From assembly GCA_016288255.1 (NCBI GenBank), contig JAEEYS010000160.1:1-10529 (forward strand): 10,529 bases of DNA, written 5' to 3'. A program made the translations under genes and the position numbers. Shown here one piece after another: positions 1-5,675 of the stretch. Source of the stretch: Bacillota bacterium (GTDB lineage Bacteria > Bacillota > Tb-RUG-66). Each line of letters starts with the position of its first letter. Positions within the stretch are counted from its first letter, which is position 1. The notes below the pieces were generated by a model. The model ran no database searches, had not been told where the DNA came from, and worked only from the letters and a program-made list of their open reading frames with translations.

Positions 1-665
1 AAACCAAAGCGGAAAATGAAACGTGCAAAGAAAGGCATGAGGGGAAAACACCTTCTCGGTATTTTTATGATCTGGGACTGTTTGACTGCCCTACCACAGC
101 GGCCCACTGTGTTTGGCTGGAAGAAGGAGACTTTGATCTTTTAAAAGAAAAGGGCGTTACCGTAGGAACCTGCCCCATCAGCAATCTAAAATTGGCAAGC
201 GGGGTGGCGAATCTGCCGGAGATGCTGAAGAAAGGGATCCCGGTGGCGTTGGGAACAGACAGCGTAGCCAGCAATAACAGTGTGAACTTTATCGAAGAAA
301 TGAAAGTTTTGGCGGTACTGCACAAAGAACGGTACCATGACCCCGCTTTTTTGACACCGGAGGAAGTGGTCAAAGCGGCGACTCTAATGGGCGCGAAAGC
401 CCAGGGCAGAGAGGATACGGGCAGTGTAAAAGTGGGCAACAAAGCGGATCTGATCGTCATGGATATTTCCGGCGTGCATATGAAACCGGTCCACAATCTA
501 TTGAACAATTTGGTCTATTCCGCCAGCGGCAGTGATGTGGTGCTGACCTTATGCGACGGAAAAGTGCTATATGACAAGGGCGAATACAAGACCATAGATA
601 TCGAAAAAGTGCTTTTTGAAGTGGAAAGCTCGAGAACAAGGATATTAAACGAGCTGAAAGCGTAA
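1..665 (+). CDS. mtaD: Amidohydrolase, MTA/SAH deaminase type (5' end cut by window)
   Basis: This is the C-terminal part (about 220 residues) of a metal-dependent amidohydrolase, reading from the codon at 3 to TAA at 663-665. Seen: an AAHCVWL segment (catalytic His region), then CPISNLKLASG and GTDSVASNNS, whose Asp is the conserved metal ligand of the barrel, and a closing beta domain with VGNKADLIVMD and DGKVLYDKG. In the family of 5'-methylthioadenosine/S-adenosylhomocysteine deaminases these motifs occur in this order; the enzymes deaminate MTA, SAH or adenosine in the cytoplasm for purine and methionine salvage. The first visible residues (T-K-A-E-N-E) match the stretch just after the family's HxxE motif, so the metal His and catalytic Glu should lie just outside the window; the broken first codon (xAA) would fit that Glu. 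An in-frame TTG at 192 is not a start, because homologous sequence continues upstream. truA follows after 40 nt, probably in the same transcript. Exact substrate is uncertain: related chlorohydrolases and guanine deaminases share the fold. Confidence 0.82.
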   Translation, partial: TKAENETCKERHEGKTPSRYFYDLGLFDCPTTAAHCVWLEEGDFDLLKEKGVTVGTCPISNLKLASGVANLPEMLKKGIPVALGTDSVASNNSVNFIEEMKVLAVLHKERYHDPAFLTPEEVVKAATLMGAKAQGREDTGSVKVGNKADLIVMDISGVHMKPVHNLLNNLVYSASGSDVVLTLCDGKVLYDKGEYKTIDIEKVLFEVESSRTRILNELKA

Positions 666-705
666 AAAGGATAAGTAATATCGAAAGAAAGGGGAAAGGC
701 AGGGT

Positions 706-1446
706 ATGCCGAATTATCGACTGCAGATAGCTTATGACGGGACCCGCTACAACGGTTTTCAAAGGCTAAAAGAAAATGAGATGACGATTCAGGGGAAACT
801 GGAACATGTGCTTTCCCTTTTGGCGGAAGAAGAGGTGGAAGTGATCGCCTCCGGCAGAACGGATAAAGGAGTCCATGCCAGAGGACAAACGGCAAATTTT
901 CACTGCGTAAAAGAGTTGAAGACAAACAGGATATTGGAGCATTGCAGGAAATATCTTCCGCAGGATATTTTAGTTTATGGTGTGAAAAAGACGGACGAAC
1001 GGTTCCATGCCAGATATTTGGCCAAAACCAAAGAATACGTGTATCAAATCGACAATCGGACGTATCCGGATGTGTTTCAACGAGAATATCGCTGGCATAT
1101 AGAAAAACCGCTGGATCTGGCTGCTATGGAAGAGGGAAAAGCGTATTTGCTGGGCGAACATGATTTTTCCGGGTTTACGTCTTTAAAAAGCAAGAAAAAG
1201 AGTTTTATAAGACGGATCGATTCCATAGAGATCAGAAAAAACAAAGGGGATATCGATCTGATATTCGAAGGCAACGGATTTTTGCAGCATATGGTCAGGA
1301 TCATGACGGGAACTTTGGTGGAGATAGGGCTGCATCAAAGAAAACCGGAAGAGGTTTTGACGGCTTTGGAGCAAAAAGACAGAACCCTGGCGGGAGAAAC
1401 GGCTCCCGCCAAAGGATTGTTTTTAAACAGAGTTTTTTATGATTAA
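706..1446 (+). CDS. truA: tRNA pseudouridine synthase A
   Basis: TruA converts uridines 38, 39 and 40 in the anticodon arm of many tRNAs to pseudouridine. The 246-residue length is normal. Seen: AYDGTRYNGFQ (residues 9-19), the catalytic motif GRTDKGVHARGQ (50-61) with nucleophile Asp53, the DFSGF segment (153-157), GFLQHMVRIMTGTLVEIG (191-208) and TAPAKGLFL near the end (232-240); these are the landmarks of the family in the expected order. The ATG at 706 follows a purine-rich stretch (AAAGAAAGGGG, about 683-693, and GGCAGGG) and the protein starts with the usual beta strand (NYRLQIAYDG), so the start is well supported. It lies 40 nt after mtaD with no terminator between, so the two are probably co-transcribed. 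Many Clostridia carry TruA paralogues; I cannot say from one copy whether this is the only one. A perfect 9-bp hairpin falls inside its 3' end (1388-1411). Confidence 0.95.
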   Translation: MPNYRLQIAYDGTRYNGFQRLKENEMTIQGKLEHVLSLLAEEEVEVIASGRTDKGVHARGQTANFHCVKELKTNRILEHCRKYLPQDILVYGVKKTDERFHARYLAKTKEYVYQIDNRTYPDVFQREYRWHIEKPLDLAAMEEGKAYLLGEHDFSGFTSLKSKKKSFIRRIDSIEIRKNKGDIDLIFEGNGFLQHMVRIMTGTLVEIGLHQRKPEEVLTALEQKDRTLAGETAPAKGLFLNRVFYD

Positions 1447-1476
1447 GAAGTACTTTTTTTTGACAAGGTTTTATAT

Positions 1477-1482
1477 TATAAT
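1477..1482 (+). promoter_or_regulatory. Possible -10 box upstream of tyrS
   Basis: A perfect TATAAT lies 36 nt before the tyrS ATG in the 72-nt truA-tyrS gap. A perfect TTGACA is at 1460-1465, but the spacer is only 11 nt, far from the 16-18 nt used by sigma-A. At normal spacing only a run of T (1454-1459) is available. Either the -10 works with a poor -35, or tyrS is mainly read through from mtaD-truA. No T-box or other leader fits in this gap. Confidence 0.35.
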
Positions 1483-1518
1483 AGGGTGTAAACGTGAAGA
1501 AGATGATGGAGGACACCG

Positions 1519-2748
1519 ATGAAAAGAAATGTATATGATGTTTTACAAGAACGGGGATATATTGAACAGGCTACTCATCCGGAAGAGATCCGGGAACTTT
1601 TGGGGAAAGAGTCTGTCACATTTTATATAGGCTTTGATGCGACGGCGGACAGTTTGCATGTAGGGCATTTTTTACAGATCATGGTCATGATGCACATGCA
1701 AAGAGCGGGGCATCGTCCCATTGCGCTGATGGGCGGCGGCACTACCATGGTAGGGGACCCTTCCGGCAAGACCGATATGCGGAAAATGCTGACGGTAGAA
1801 GACATTGCGCATAATGTACAGGAATTTCAAAGACAGATTTCCAAATTCATTGATTTTTCCGATGGGAAAGCGCTGATGCTCAACAATGGAGATTGGCTGA
1901 TGCACCTAAATTATATTGAGCTATTGCGGGATGTGGGCGTGCATTTTTCCGTCAACCGCATGATGACCTTTGAAAATATCAAAAGCCGTATGGAACGGGG
2001 ATTGACCTTTTTGGAATTCAACTATATGATCATGCAGTCCTATGACTTTTATCATTTGTTCAAAGAATACGGCTGCAAGCTCCAGCTGGGCGGTAACGAT
2101 CAATGGTCCAATATCTTGGGCGGTGTGGAATTGGTGCGCAGAAAAACCGGAGGAGAAGCCTTTGGTCTGACTTTTAAGCTTTTGACCAACAGTGAAGGGA
2201 AGAAGATGGGTAAAACAGAATCCGGCGCTTTGTGGCTGGACCCCAACAAAACCTCTCCTTACGAATTTTATCAGTATTGGAGAAATGTGGATGACGCGGA
2301 TGTCATCAATTGCTTGAGACTACTCACTTTCCTGCCTTTGGAAGAGATCGACGCGTTGAGTAAGCTTGAAGGCAAAGAATTAAATAAAGCAAAAGAGATT
2401 TTGGCCTATGAAGTGACAAAACTGGTACACAGTGAAGAGGATGCAAAAAAATCACAGGAAGCAGCCAGAGCGCTCTTTGGCGGCGGCGGTGATTCGGCCA
2501 ATATGCCTTTTACGGAAATTTCCAAAGAAGCGTTTGGAGAAGGTATGGATATTTTAAGCTTGTTAAAAGAAGCGGGGCTTGCCGCAAGCAACAGCGAAGG
2601 AAGACGGCTTGTGGAACAAGGCGGAATTGCGGTAGACAATGAAAAAGTAGCGTCTATCCAACAGGTCATCACACCGGATCAATTTCAGGAAGACAAGATC
2701 ATTATCCGCAAAGGGAAAAAAGTATATCACCAGATTCGTCTGGTATAA
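1519..2748 (+). CDS. tyrS: Tyrosyl-tRNA synthetase
   Basis: A class I aminoacyl-tRNA synthetase that activates tyrosine with ATP and loads it on tRNA-Tyr. The 409 residues have the bacterial layout. Rossmann catalytic domain: the HIGH-type motif is HVGH (47-50) after [12 protein letters not shown]; tyrosine-recognition segments [11 protein letters not shown] (170-180) and [12 protein letters not shown] (189-200) carry the expected Tyr170, Gln174, Asp177 and Gln190; the second signature is KMGKT (230-234), the usual bacterial TyrS variant of KMSKS. An anticodon-binding helical domain follows, then a C-terminal S4-type RNA-binding domain (about 345-409, with [18 protein letters not shown]). The ATG is preceded by GGAGG at 1508-1512, a good site. 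The gene ends 33 nt before a strong hairpin terminator. Unlike valS in this window it has no T-box leader. Confidence 0.97.
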   Translation: MKRNVYDVLQERGYIEQATHPEEIRELLGKESVTFYIGFDATADSLHVGHFLQIMVMMHMQRAGHRPIALMGGGTTMVGDPSGKTDMRKMLTVEDIAHNVQEFQRQISKFIDFSDGKALMLNNGDWLMHLNYIELLRDVGVHFSVNRMMTFENIKSRMERGLTFLEFNYMIMQSYDFYHLFKEYGCKLQLGGNDQWSNILGGVELVRRKTGGEAFGLTFKLLTNSEGKKMGKTESGALWLDPNKTSPYEFYQYWRNVDDADVINCLRLLTFLPLEEIDALSKLEGKELNKAKEILAYEVTKLVHSEEDAKKSQEAARALFGGGGDSANMPFTEISKEAFGEGMDILSLLKEAGLAASNSEGRRLVEQGGIAVDNEKVASIQQVITPDQFQEDKIIIRKGKKVYHQIRLV

Positions 2749-2781
2749 AAGAAAAAGCAGAGCAGGGGGGACGCCCGTCAT

Positions 2782-2820
2782 AAAGAAGGTGACTGCGTTA
2801 CAGCGCAGTCACCTTCTTTT
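2782..2820. terminator. Bidirectional terminator between tyrS and the GNAT gene
   Basis: A perfect 16-bp inverted repeat: AAAGAAGGTGACTGCG at 2782-2797, loop TTACAG (2798-2803), CGCAGTCACCTTCTTT at 2804-2819. The arms start with A-rich and end with T-rich sequence, so the hairpin gives a short U-rich 3' end on either strand. It sits between the converging tyrS (stop 2748) and GNAT (stop 2845) genes and probably ends both transcripts; the tail is somewhat better on the plus strand (TTCTTTTACTG). Confidence 0.85.
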
Positions 2821-2844
2821 ACTGTATTGACAAATTAGAAGCTG

Positions 2845-3291
2845 CTATTTTACTGTCATAACAAGTTCTATCTCATCTTCGTCCTCGTTTCCGGTCGCGG
2901 AAAAGCCTTTGTTCTCATATAGCTTTCTTGCAATGGGATTGTCTTTGTTGCAGGTCAAGGCAACCCTGCTCGAGTTCCCGAATGGTTTGGTCATAATGTA
3001 TTCCATAACTCGATCAAGGGCTTCACTGCCATAGCCGTGGCCTTGCTCCGCTTGGTCGATCATCATGTGCCAGATGTCATACTCGGGAACATCATAGTCA
3101 TAGATCACCATGACATATCCGATCATTTTTTCTGCCGCATAGATGCCGAACGGCTGGCACTGGTCTCTGTAAACATACGCCTGCGCAAGGCTCCGAATCG
3201 GGTGAGATACAAAACTTTCCTGTTCCGGCGCCAGTTTAAGGTTAAAAGCGTCAATAAAGTTATCCTCTGTTATTGGTCTAAGTTCTACCAT
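2845..3291 (-). CDS. GNAT family N-acetyltransferase (polyamine-acetyltransferase-like)
   Basis: A 148-residue member of the Gcn5-related acetyltransferase fold, which moves an acetyl group from acetyl-CoA to a primary amine. Seen: the acetyl-CoA pyrophosphate loop Q-G-H-G-Y-G (83-88) at the start of the helix in motif A, the preceding strand (YDIWHMMID, 71-79), and the late motif NKDNPIARKLYENKGF (115-130), typical of the C-terminal half of GNAT proteins. The mid N-terminal PFGIYAAEKMIGYVMVIYDY and the overall size recall the BltD/spermidine acetyltransferase branch; this is resemblance only, and antibiotic or ribosomal-protein acetylation cannot be excluded. Start choice: an upstream in-frame ATG at 3303 overlaps the Shine-Dalgarno GGAGGT (3301-3296) itself, so the second ATG (3291, giving MVELRP) is the likely start. 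It is transcribed opposite to its neighbours from an extended -10 promoter at 3325-3333 and ends at the terminator shared with tyrS. Confidence 0.88.
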   Translation of the reverse strand: MVELRPITEDNFIDAFNLKLAPEQESFVSHPIRSLAQAYVYRDQCQPFGIYAAEKMIGYVMVIYDYDVPEYDIWHMMIDQAEQGHGYGSEALDRVMEYIMTKPFGNSSRVALTCNKDNPIARKLYENKGFSATGNEDEDEIELVMTVK

Positions 3292-3295
3292 TGTT

Positions 3296-3301
3296 ACCTC
3301 C
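3296..3301 (-). promoter_or_regulatory. Ribosome binding site deciding the GNAT start
   Basis: GGAGGT on the minus strand lies 4 nt before the ATG at 3291. The competing ATG at 3303 provides the first G of this site and has no such motif of its own, so 3291 is preferred. Confidence 0.7.
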
Positions 3302-3324
3302 ATAGATACAAATTTGCCTGTTTT

Positions 3325-3333
3325 ATTATATCA
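3325..3333 (-). promoter_or_regulatory. Extended -10 promoter of the GNAT gene
   Basis: On the minus strand the sequence reads TGATATAAT, a consensus TGn extended -10 with a perfect TATAAT, 33 nt before the ATG at 3291. The -35 position (TTACTG at 17-nt spacing) is poor, as is common for extended -10 promoters. Confidence 0.6.
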
Positions 3334-3392
3334 CAGCATTTTCCGAACAGTAAATGAACATATCACGGAACACGGTAAGCAGGGGTTTTGTG

Positions 3393-3533
3393 ATGCCAAA
3401 ACCGAGAAAGAAAAACAGACCGAAGAAGAAAACAGCCTTTCGACCTGTAAAATTTCTTTATGACGCATATGTTCCGCTCCGTTTTTTGATAAAAGGAATG
3501 TTTTGGCTAGATCAAAACAAAAAAAGAAAATAA
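3393..3533 (+). CDS. Small basic protein, 46 aa, unknown function
   Basis: A short reading frame too small for usual length cut-offs. ATG at 3393 is preceded by AGGGG (3381-3385) at 7-nt spacing, and the frame runs to TAA at 3531-3533. The N-terminus is extremely basic (MPKPRKKNRPKKKTAFRP), followed by a more hydrophobic, aromatic part (VKFLYDAYVPLRFLIKG, then MFWLDQNKKRK), giving a highly positive protein. Such a composition would fit nucleic-acid or membrane-surface binding, but I recognise no family. It lies in the gap between the minus-strand GNAT gene and the 53-aa frame. No clear promoter of its own is seen; the GNAT promoter faces away from it. It could be a chance frame in A-rich DNA; the ribosome site and the non-random aromatic/hydrophobic half argue mildly for a gene. 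Confidence 0.4.
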   Translation: MPKPRKKNRPKKKTAFRPVKFLYDAYVPLRFLIKGMFWLDQNKKRK

Positions 3534-3584
3534 AAATTTTGAGAATGAAACGGATAGAAAAGCGAGAGCAAAAACGACTTGTTG

Positions 3585-3593
3585 TGGTATAAT
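3585..3593 (+). promoter_or_regulatory. Extended -10 promoter before the 53-aa membrane protein
   Basis: TGGTATAAT: a TGn extension followed by a perfect TATAAT, about 68 nt before the TTG start at 3662. The -35 region (AGAGCA around 3565-3570) is poor. It would drive the small membrane protein and could also read into the nitroreductase gene. Confidence 0.55.
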
Positions 3594-3661
3594 AAAAGAA
3601 GAATAGAAAGAAGAAAAAAGGAAAAGCATAGGATCATAGAAGCAAGAAAGGGGATTTTGTT

Positions 3662-3823
3662 TTGTTCGGAAAGTGGATCGTAAAAATGTCCAAGTATTTT
3701 TTATTGGTGACAGCGATTATCGTGATTCTTTATTATGTGTTCGTTTATAAGGCGTCGGGCGCGGAAATCACCGAAAGAGATCAAAAGGCCGTTGATGAAA
3801 TAGAATATTCTATGCTAAAATAG
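3662..3823 (+). CDS. Small single-pass membrane protein, 53 aa, unknown function
   Basis: A 53-residue frame beginning with TTG at 3662 behind a good ribosome site (AGAAAGGGGA, ending at 3654, 7 nt away) and ending with TAG at 3821-3823. Layout: a short basic N-terminus (FGKWIVKMSKY), a strongly hydrophobic helix at residues 12-29 (YFLLVTAIIVILYYVFVY), then a charged tail of about 24 residues (KASGAEITERDQKAVDEIEY...). The positive-inside rule puts the N-terminus in the cytoplasm and the acidic tail outside, although the lysine after the helix makes this uncertain. An in-frame ATG at 3686 has a weaker ribosome site and would remove the basic N-terminus. The 3' end contains the promoter of the nitroreductase gene, which starts 32 nt after the stop. 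No family recognised. Confidence 0.6.
   Translation: MFGKWIVKMSKYFLLVTAIIVILYYVFVYKASGAEITERDQKAVDEIEYSMLK
3792..3821 (+). promoter_or_regulatory. Promoter of the nitroreductase gene
   Basis: A -35-like TTGATG (3792-3797), an 18-nt spacer, and TAAAAT (3816-3821) preceded by TGC (3813-3815), an extended -10. Transcription would start near 3828, about 28 nt before the ATG at 3856. It lies inside the last codons of the 53-aa frame, so the nitroreductase can be expressed independently. Confidence 0.55.
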
Positions 3824-3842
3824 CTGTATTATGTGAAGATTT

Positions 3843-3848
3843 GGAGGG
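3843..3848 (+). promoter_or_regulatory. Ribosome binding site deciding the nitroreductase start
   Basis: GGAGGG lies 7 nt before the ATG at 3856. A possible in-frame TTG at 3841 overlaps this site and is therefore not the start. Confidence 0.75.
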
Positions 3849-3855
3849 TTTTATC

Positions 3856-4377
3856 ATGAAAGATTTTTTGGAATTGGCAAAAAACAGGTATTCTGTTCGT
3901 AAATTTGACGGAAAAGAAATACCGAAAGAAGATATGGATAAGATCATAGAAGCCGGCATCTCTGCACCTACGGCAGTGAATTTTCAGCCTTTTAAGATTT
4001 GGGCGGTAGAAAGTGAAGAAGCCAGAGCGAAACTTTTAGACTGTACTAAAATGAAATTTATAGAACCGGCTAAGGTGATTTTTGTGATCGGCGCAAAACC
4101 GGATCAGGCTTGGGTGAGAGCGTATGACGGCAAAAACTTTGCCGAAGTGGACGCGTCTATTGTCGCCACACATATGATGCTTGCGATCCATGATCTGGGA
4201 TATGGTTCTACTTGGATTGGGCATTTTAATGTGAATTTGGTAAAAGAAGCGTTTCCGGAAATGGAAGGCTATGAATTGATCGCCCTGCTGCCGGTCAGCG
4301 GGATCGAAGAAGGGTGTGCTCCCGCGCCGAAGCATGCGGAAATCAAAAGCAGGGAAGAATTGGTAAAAGAATTATAA
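3856..4377 (+). CDS. Nitroreductase family protein (FMN-dependent)
   Basis: A short (173 aa) cytoplasmic flavoprotein of the nitroreductase superfamily, whose members use FMN and NAD(P)H to reduce nitro compounds, quinones or other electron acceptors. Seen: the N-terminal FMN-phosphate motif R-Y-S-V-R (11-15), SAPTAVNFQPFKIWAV (37-51), matching the family's SxxNxQPW FMN segment, DASIVATHMMLAIHDLGYGSTWIG (99-122), the core helix and glycine-rich turn, and the strand ELIALLPVSG (140-149). The natural substrate cannot be read from sequence; short clostridial members of this group are mostly uncharacterised. The start is fixed by GGAGGG at 3843-3848. It has its own promoter inside the preceding small frame and a terminator 40 nt after its stop, so it is probably monocistronic or co-transcribed with the 53-aa gene. 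Confidence 0.9.
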   Translation: MKDFLELAKNRYSVRKFDGKEIPKEDMDKIIEAGISAPTAVNFQPFKIWAVESEEARAKLLDCTKMKFIEPAKVIFVIGAKPDQAWVRAYDGKNFAEVDASIVATHMMLAIHDLGYGSTWIGHFNVNLVKEAFPEMEGYELIALLPVSGIEEGCAPAPKHAEIKSREELVKEL

Positions 4378-4417
4378 GCGGGTGAAGCAAGGAAGAACAG
4401 AAAAATGAATTTGAAAC

Positions 4418-4452
4418 AAAGTGTTGCCTGGTAACAGGCGGCACTTTTTTTT
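4418..4452 (+). terminator. Rho-independent terminator after the nitroreductase gene
   Basis: AAAGTGTTGCCTG (4418-4430) pairs with CAGGCGGCACTTT (4435-4447) with two G-U pairs and a GTAA tetraloop; the right arm runs into eight T residues (4445-4452). This separates the nitroreductase from the sigma factor operon. Confidence 0.9.
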
Positions 4453-4475
4453 GTGGTGGAGAATTCGGCGGGATT

Positions 4476-4505
4476 TTGTATAACGTGATTTTTTTGTGAT
4501 AGGAT
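4476..4505 (+). promoter_or_regulatory. Candidate sigma-A-type promoter of the ECF operon
   Basis: TTGTAT (4476-4481), an 18-nt spacer, and TAGGAT (4500-4505) preceded by TGA, forming an extended -10. Both hexamers are imperfect. It would give a leader of about 80 nt before the sigma gene. An alternative ECF-like promoter lies downstream at 4532-4558. Confidence 0.35.
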
Positions 4506-4531
4506 AAAAAAGAAACAGAAAGAAATATTTT

Positions 4532-4558
4532 TGAAGAAAACACTTGATTTATTTCGTA
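4532..4558 (+). promoter_or_regulatory. Possible ECF-type (autoregulatory) promoter
   Basis: TGAAGA (4532-4537), 17 nt, then CGTA (4555-4558). ECF sigma factors often recognise an AA-containing -35 near TGAAC and a CGT-type -10, and usually transcribe their own operon. The -10 half falls in an inverted repeat (TCGTAA-GTTT-TTACGA, 4554-4569). The match is short and could be chance. Confidence 0.25.
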
Positions 4559-4591
4559 AGTTTTTACGAGACAGATAAAGGGGGGTGGAGA

Positions 4592-5119
4592 ATGATAGCC
4601 AGGCAAAAAGAAGATCTGCTGAAAGAACTGATCCGAAATTATCAAAAGCTGATATTTACGGTTTGCTATCAGTTCACGAAGGACTATCATGAGTCTGAAA
4701 ATCTGACTCAGGACACCTTTTTATCTGCTTTTAACCATTTGGAGACTTTAGAGCATACGAATTACAAGGCGTGGCTTGTGCGTATCGCGACCAACAAATG
4801 CAAAGACTTTTTAAAAAGCGCTTACAAAAGAAAAACAGAGACCTCGGATATGGAAAATATCGTTTTGGTTTCTCACGAAAGGGATCCTGCGGAGATTGTG
4901 ACCGAAGAGGAGAGCAGAGAAAAAATCATAGAAATCTGCAACAGATTAAAGGAACCCTATAAAACGGTAAGCAAACTGTATTATGTGGAAGAAAAAAGTT
5001 TTCAAGAGATTGCCGCTTACATGGATAAACCTGTAAAAACGATCCAGACACAGGTCTATCGGGCAAGAGAGAAAATAAAAATCATGTTAAAGGAGGAGTA
5101 TAAGGATGGAGAAGGATAA
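4592..5119 (+). CDS. RNA polymerase ECF sigma factor
   Basis: A 175-residue sigma-70 family protein of the extracytoplasmic function group. Region 2 covers about residues 10-77: a core-binding helix (ELIRNYQKLIFTVCYQFT), then ESENLTQDTFLSAF (35-47) and KAWLVRIATNKCKDFLK (59-75), the -10 recognition part. A short acidic linker follows, then region 4 (about 112-165) with YVEEKSFQEIAAYMDKPV and IQTQVYRAREKIK, the helix-turn-helix that binds the -35 element. There is no region 1 or 3, as expected for the group. Start: ATG at 4592 behind AAAGGGGGG (ending 4585); an in-frame TTG at 4544 would add 16 residues that do not look like the family and lacks a ribosome site. The last 14 nt overlap the next gene, a membrane anti-sigma factor, so the sigma is probably held inactive at the membrane until a signal releases it. 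Confidence 0.93.
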   Translation: MIARQKEDLLKELIRNYQKLIFTVCYQFTKDYHESENLTQDTFLSAFNHLETLEHTNYKAWLVRIATNKCKDFLKSAYKRKTETSDMENIVLVSHERDPAEIVTEEESREKIIEICNRLKEPYKTVSKLYYVEEKSFQEIAAYMDKPVKTIQTQVYRAREKIKIMLKEEYKDGEG

Positions 5120-5675
5120 GCTGTGGGATGAAAACGGACATATCACAAAAACAGCGGTAGAAAAACTGAAAAACCTTACTTTGTCTGAAGAGGACAGGCT
5201 TACGATACTGGAACATTTTGACAGCTGTGACGCTTGCTTTTTACAGTATTTGGACGCTTTGGAAGAAACAGAACTCTTGACTCCTCGTTATGATATGACG
5301 ATACCTGTTTTAGACAGGATAAAAGATCAAAATGAGAAAAAGGACGGACAGAAGGAGGAAAAACGGAAAGAACAAGTGATAGAGATCTCTTCCTACCGGA
5401 AAAAGACGGCAGGCAAGAGGATAGAAAAACAGTGGATGAAGATAGCACAGGTATCTGTCGCGGCAGTGCTGGCCATTACGTTATGGTCCAGCGGATTCTT
5501 TTATTCTTTGTTAAAGATAGAAGAGCTTCCTTTGATAGGCGGCATGGGCGAAGTAAACTGGGCGATACAGGAAAAAAATGTTGGGTTGACGGATAAACTA
5601 CATGATTCTTTGCGTATTTTCCAAAGCTTTGATAATTTTGATTTTAGGAGGGACAAAAATGCGGACGAAGAATAG
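5106..5675 (+). CDS. Membrane-anchored anti-sigma factor with zinc-binding motif
   Basis: 189 residues, starting 14 nt before the sigma stop, with AGGAGG at 5091-5096 inside the sigma gene. The cytoplasmic N-terminal part has H37-x3-C41-x2-C44 (HFDSCDACF), the HxxxCxxC signature of zinc-associated anti-sigma domains that wrap around ECF sigma factors. A charged, lysine/glutamate-rich linker follows (about 70-110). One transmembrane helix is clear at about 112-136 (KIAQVSVAAVLAITLWSSGFFYSLL), leaving a short outer part of about 50 residues that ends in RRDKNADEE. The outer part is small for a signal-sensing domain, so the two membrane proteins encoded downstream may take part in sensing. The 3' end overlaps the next gene by 17 nt. 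I infer function from the motif, topology and position next to the sigma gene; no direct sequence identity to a named anti-sigma was recognised. Confidence 0.85.
   Translation: MEKDKLWDENGHITKTAVEKLKNLTLSEEDRLTILEHFDSCDACFLQYLDALEETELLTPRYDMTIPVLDRIKDQNEKKDGQKEEKRKEQVIEISSYRKKTAGKRIEKQWMKIAQVSVAAVLAITLWSSGFFYSLLKIEELPLIGGMGEVNWAIQEKNVGLTDKLHDSLRIFQSFDNFDFRRDKNADEE

Noticed and set aside
230..233. KMGKT in TyrS (residue numbers) as a degenerate KMSKS
   Set aside because: KMGKT or KFGKT is normal for bacterial TyrS, so it is not evidence of an inactive or diverged enzyme.
65..508. Minus-strand open frame of 147 codons across mtaD
   Set aside because: It is antisense to a clear amidohydrolase frame, has no ribosome site and no recognisable protein pattern.
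3037..3357. Plus-strand open frame of 106 codons across the GNAT gene
   Set aside because: It is the shadow of the minus-strand GNAT gene, which has motifs, a ribosome site and a promoter.
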